The translations under genes and the position numbers were made by a program. Of a stretch of 64,000 nt of DNA, positions 61,037 to 64,000 are shown piece after piece (within the stretch, counting starts at the first letter, position 1; the number at the start of each line of letters is the position of its first letter). The notes under the pieces were generated by a model that did no database searches, was not told the DNA's origin, and saw nothing but the letters and a program-made list of their open reading frames with translations. This DNA comes from Paraburkholderia translucens (GTDB lineage Bacteria > Pseudomonadota > Gammaproteobacteria > Burkholderiales > Burkholderiaceae), in contig NZ_JAJITC010000006.1 in NCBI RefSeq assembly GCF_020881035.1, forward strand, positions 372,001-436,000, given 5' to 3'.

Positions 61037-61177
61037 CTATGCGACGCGCGACGTCAGACGCCGCCAGAACGCGGCGAAGGGATGAGATTCGCGGACGTTC
61101 AACACGAGCAGGGTGTCGTAGTAGGCGTGCGATTCCCGCACGTGTGGGAATTGCGGGAGAAGGAGGCCGAATTGCAT
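61037..61177 (-). CDS. possible upstream leader peptide of the Nramp-related gene, 46 aa
   Basis: MQFGLLLPQFPHVRESHAYY, DTLLVLNVRESHPFAAFWRR, LTSRVA. It has a strong CGGAGAG six bases before the ATG and ends 46 bases before the transporter start. Its length and place fit a leader ORF whose translation controls a metal transporter, as known for mgtL upstream of mgtA. No homologue is recognised; it may be an ordinary small protein or spurious. Confidence 0.45.
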   Translation of the reverse strand: MQFGLLLPQFPHVRESHAYYDTLLVLNVRESHPFAAFWRRLTSRVA

Positions 61178-61825
61178 GAAGTCTCTCCGTGCGTCTGGCT
61201 CGACGCGCTGGTGAAAAGCCAGCAGACACGGAGGTCGCGAAAGTCCGGGCGCGGCGGTGAAGGTCTACTCGCTTTCCTCAGTTAATGGAACGGGTAAGCG
61301 GCATATGGGATAACTGTCACTGTCCGGCATGGCGGCTCCTTGTCGGTATGTTGCGGCTATTGCGTGCGGGCGCTTTATACGTTTGCTGCGCACGTGCTCA
61401 TCCACGCATTCGCGAGACTCGCGATACGACGCCGCCGTATCAGCGCAGGGACGCGTTTGAACGCGGCGTTCCTGTCATGCGGATACGACGTTACCTAAGG
61501 TGCACGGGAATAAACTGCGGCGCGCACCGTCTGCCTGCTGGCAAGACGGCGGCTGATGAAGAGAGCGCGGACGTCCTGCCGGTCAGGCAGCGAATATGTT
61601 CGAAAGTCGGCTACTACAGGTGTCCAAGGCGTGAGCCCCGTTGATGAGGATTTTTAAATTCTAGGGCGCGCTTTCCGTCGAGGTCAACCTGTTTCTTTAG
61701 CAGAGCAGAAAACGTGTGGGGAACGCCACGTTGCACACTGCTGAATGAAGCGCGGGTCAAGGCCGATAGGAAGGGAAGGGCGAACAGGCGACATCGATCC
61801 ATCCGACCGATGCCGCCCGCGAGGC
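61178..61825. other. 648-base stretch, nothing recognised
   Basis: Several short frames on both strands, none with a plausible ribosome binding site or family. It probably contains the promoter of the transporter gene. Codon use looks random and GC is lower than in the neighbours, so this may be degraded DNA. Confidence 0.45.
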
Positions 61826-62206
61826 TTACTCACCGGCGCGCCGTCGCACCGTCAGCCGGTTCTGCACGCTTCGCACGCCGCGAACCGATTTTGCGGCATT
61901 GCCGGCTCGCGCGATTTGCGATTGCCGCGGTACCGTGCCGGTCAGCGTCACGATGCCGTGGCGGGACGTGACGTGAATGTTCGCGGAATTGAGGCTCGTC
62001 GTGCGCGTGAAAGCGCGGCGGACGTCGCGGACGATCGCGCTGTCGGACCGGTTGGTGTTTCGATTCGAAGCCGCGGGCGCCGGCTGGCTTTGCATCGACG
62101 CGTCATTCGGCATGCCGCCGGTCTGCGCGTTCGCATAGGTCGCGTAACTCGCGATGGCCACCGCGACGAACGCGCGAATGATTCTGCTCGCGCCGTTTGT
62201 TTTCAT
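61826..62206 (-). CDS. BON-domain periplasmic protein
   Basis: 126 residues: signal peptide (IIRAFVAVAIASYATYANAQ), a Ser/Gln/Asn-rich linker (~30-52), then a BON domain (SAIVRDVRRAFTRTTSLNSA, NIHVTSRHGIVTLTGTVPRQ, ARAGNAAKSVRGVRSVQNRL). BON domains bind membranes or polymers and are found in OsmY-like stress proteins. Strong AAAGGAGG upstream of the ATG. Confidence 0.92.
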   Translation of the reverse strand: MKTNGASRIIRAFVAVAIASYATYANAQTGGMPNDASMQSQPAPAASNRNTNRSDSAIVRDVRRAFTRTTSLNSANIHVTSRHGIVTLTGTVPRQSQIARAGNAAKSVRGVRSVQNRLTVRRRAGE

Positions 62207-62352
62207 TCTTCCTCCTTTGCCGGTGTGTCAGGAACTGACGTTCGAGCTGTTTGATGCCAGCAGGGAAGAGGCGACGCAACGCGATGCCGCCTCGCGACGA
62301 GTAATCGATCGTCGGCTCCGATTATATTCTGCGGCGAATGGGTCGATACCCC

Positions 62353-62728
62353 ATAGGTGAGAGGATTCGGGAGGCGCCGAGGTGAGAATATGCGCACCTG
62401 TACGCGCACTTCAAAACTGAAGGTGAGGGAATTCGGGAGACGCTTCGATTGGCCAGTCGGGCGAGTTCGGAGACGAGCGCTGTCCGATCAGAACGGCGAT
62501 CGTCGAAGTGATGAAGAGCGTCGACGCGGTGCATGGACTGAAGAGCGTGTCCGGCCAACGAGCGCAGCGCGCGCCAAAGTTGAAAGGTGAGAATTTTCGG
62601 GAGCCGCGCGCGGCCGGTTCTTTTGCAACTAACTGGCCACGCAAGAAACCGAATAAGGCCAGTGGCAAGACGCGCGCGGGATTGCGCATCCCTGCCTGTT
62701 CGCGAATAGGTGAGGATATTCGGGAGTC
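62353..62728 (+). repeat. four satellite iterons
   Basis: AGGTGAGAGGATTCGGGAGG (62355), AAGGTGAGGGAATTCGGGAG (62420), AAAGGTGAGAATTTTCGGGA (62583) and AGGTGAGGATATTCGGGAGT (62708). A further half-site (GAGGTGAGAATA) is at 62379. All on the plus strand, opposite to the core array. No gene between 62207 and 63104. Confidence 0.83.
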
Positions 62729-62908
62729 GTGGATGCTGAACCGGTCGGCTGCATGCGTTATTGATGCTCAAACGGCATCTCGTGCAGTCGGGAACTACCG
62801 CATCAATCGCGCTCGCCGTGCGCGTGCTGTGTGACGTAAGTCGTTGAATGTCCAGGCGATCTGCCGCATGCGCGGCTTGCGTTGGCGAAGCGAACGGGGT
62901 GCGTCCGG

Positions 62909-63080
62909 TCAAAGGTGAGGGTTTTCGGGAGCGGTGAGCGAGACCGGCAGCGCACTCCCGGAAGTGGGCATTTACCCCCTCATTTCACCGCAAAGGTGAG
63001 GCTTTTCAGGAGCATTGGCGACGGTACCAGACGCCGATCCGCCGCTGCTCCGTGCCAAAGGTGAGGCTTTTCGGGAGCGT
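62909..63080 (+). repeat. three satellite iterons, best matches to the consensus
   Basis: AAAGGTGAGGGTTTTCGGGA at 62911, AAAGGTGAGGCTTTTCAGGA at 62992 and AAAGGTGAGGCTTTTCGGGA at 63057, 81 and 65 bases apart, the same orientation as the 62.35-62.73 kb group. The last ends 25 bases before the stop codon of the short-chain dehydrogenase gene. Confidence 0.86.
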
Positions 63081-63104
63081 AGACACCTGGAAGCAACAGC
63101 GCGA

Positions 63105-63863
63105 TCAATCCGGTTTCGCGATCTCGCGAATGTCCGCGACCGGCGTTAGCCCGAACGCATCGCTGAGCGCGTAGTCGATCAGCTTCGCCGCGCTTTGTTC
63201 GGGCGTCCACAGCTTGCCGTGGAGCTTCAGTTCTTCGAAGCGCGCGCGCATCGGGAATTGCGCTTCGCTGCTACCGCGAATTTGCGCCTGCATGGCCGTG
63301 TCGATCACGCCCGGCGCGAGGCTGCAGATGCGCAAAGCGCGATTCGCGTCGAGCGCGACGGCGCGCGCGTGATGGTCGAGCGCCGCCTTCGTCGCGCAGT
63401 AGATGCTCCAGCCCGGATACGCATTGCGCGCCGCGCCGCTCGAAATGTGCACGATGCGCCGGTCGGTCGCATCGACACCCGCGGTGGCGAACGCGCTCGC
63501 GAGCATCAGCGGCGTCGCGACGTTCAGGCTCACGGCGTCCGCGACGTTCGACGGGTTCTGTCCTTCGATGGGACCTATCGGTTGCACCATGCCCGCGTTG
63601 TTGATCAGCAGCACCGTCTGTGCGCCGCGCACGAAGTTGCGCAATGCGTCGGTGGCGATCCATTGCGCGACGCGGGCAGGTTCGGCCAGCGGCAACTCGA
63701 TCTCTTCAAGCTGCGCGGCAAAACGCGCCTTCAGCGCGGCGTGCCGCGAGCGCGCCAAACCCAGCACCGCGACGTTGCGTGCGAGCAGTTGTTCCGCGAG
63801 CGCCGCACCCAGGCCGCGCGTATGGCCGGTGACGATCGCGCGAATCGGAAGAGAGGAGGTCAT
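63105..63863 (-). CDS. short-chain dehydrogenase/reductase
   Basis: 252 residues, classical SDR. NADP motif IVTGHTRGLGAALAEQLL, structural LLINNAGMVQPIGPIEGQNP, catalytic Ser in IVHISSGAARNAYPGWSIY and Tyr-x3-Lys in YCATKAALDHHARAVAL. The TGHTRGLG variant and overall form resemble sepiapterin/benzil reductase-type SDRs, but the substrate is not shown. ATG at 63863. The remaining 63864-64000 has no gene; TTGTCCACA at 63975-63983 is one mismatch from a DnaA box. Confidence 0.9.
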   Translation of the reverse strand: MTSSLPIRAIVTGHTRGLGAALAEQLLARNVAVLGLARSRHAALKARFAAQLEEIELPLAEPARVAQWIATDALRNFVRGAQTVLLINNAGMVQPIGPIEGQNPSNVADAVSLNVATPLMLASAFATAGVDATDRRIVHISSGAARNAYPGWSIYCATKAALDHHARAVALDANRALRICSLAPGVIDTAMQAQIRGSSEAQFPMRARFEELKLHGKLWTPEQSAAKLIDYALSDAFGLTPVADIREIAKPD

Positions 63864-64000
63864 GTCGTTACCAGGATCTGTTTACATATGGAATGCCACG
63901 CGTGCCGCTGCCCGCGACCGCATCCGCGAACGATAGGCCCGCTGCATCAATCACTTGGCAGGCCTGTGCGCAGGTTGTCCACAAGCTTGTTCCCAATTTA

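Noticed and set aside
61285..61644. Plus-strand ORF of 119 aa upstream of the BON-domain gene
   Set aside because: Cys/Arg-rich, no ribosome binding site and no family resemblance; probably non-coding.
63864..64000. Second DnaA-box cluster at the right edge
   Set aside because: Only one imperfect box (TTGTCCACA) is visible before the window ends; not enough to claim a cluster.

Overview
The window looks like part of chromosome 2 of a Paraburkholderia (or close Burkholderiaceae relative). The DNA is GC-rich. It carries a secondary-chromosome partition and replication block: parA, parB, palindromic TTTATGCGCATAAA parS-like sites, a plasmid-type Rep initiator, a large iteron array and a KfrA-like protein. 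It also carries a hopanoid gene cluster, kbl-tdh and a SiaABCD-type signalling operon. No rRNA, tRNA or CRISPR array was seen. All functional calls are by reading the sequence; no search was run.

Layout. 0-0.2 kb: the 3' end of a phosphoesterase gene. 1.2-7.1 kb: an accessory metal/metalloid/sulfur island with dmeR-dmeF, a DUF1289 protein, a Met-rich periplasmic protein, a copper P-type ATPase remnant, a BigR-type repressor with two YeeE/YedE half-transporters, and an arsH-arsR-(broken arsI) operon. 7.2-8.2 kb: a secreted nuclease overlapping a small acidic protein. 8.4-13.5 kb: siaA-siaB-siaC-siaD followed by a GGDEF-EAL protein. 13.6-18.1 kb: small housekeeping genes (Mpo1-like, RarD-like, EgtD, acylphosphatase). 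18.2-34.3 kb: the hopanoid region (hpnA, hpnB, ispH, hpnH, hpnM, hpnN, an mlaA-like gene, hpnG, shc, hpnE, hpnD). It is interrupted at 28.3-29.2 kb by a frameshifted amidase-effector-like gene and its putative immunity partner. 34.5-39.2 kb: a GGDEF/CheC/CheY operon divergent from a hybrid histidine kinase. 39.5-44.5 kb: a stress-type protein, an FMN reductase beside DnaA boxes, an ECF sigma/zinc anti-sigma pair, an orphan SsuA and ArsC.

44.6-53.1 kb is the replicon core. Four parS-like sites surround parA-parB; repA is convergent with them. About twenty iterons lie between repA and kfrA, ending in a tight helically phased tandem next to an AT-rich stretch (49.8-50.18 kb), the likely origin. 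Beyond kfrA come a tyrosine recombinase-like protein with substituted catalytic residues and a small unknown protein. Satellite clusters of the same iteron lie at 51.45, 59.0-59.3 and 62.35-63.08 kb, mostly in the opposite orientation; this dispersed system is the most interesting structure in the window.

53.2-64 kb: an XRE-cupin regulator divergent from kbl-tdh, YceI, TetR with an NTF2-like protein, a barrel-like secreted protein, an Nramp-related transporter with a possible upstream leader ORF, a BON-domain protein and a short-chain dehydrogenase.
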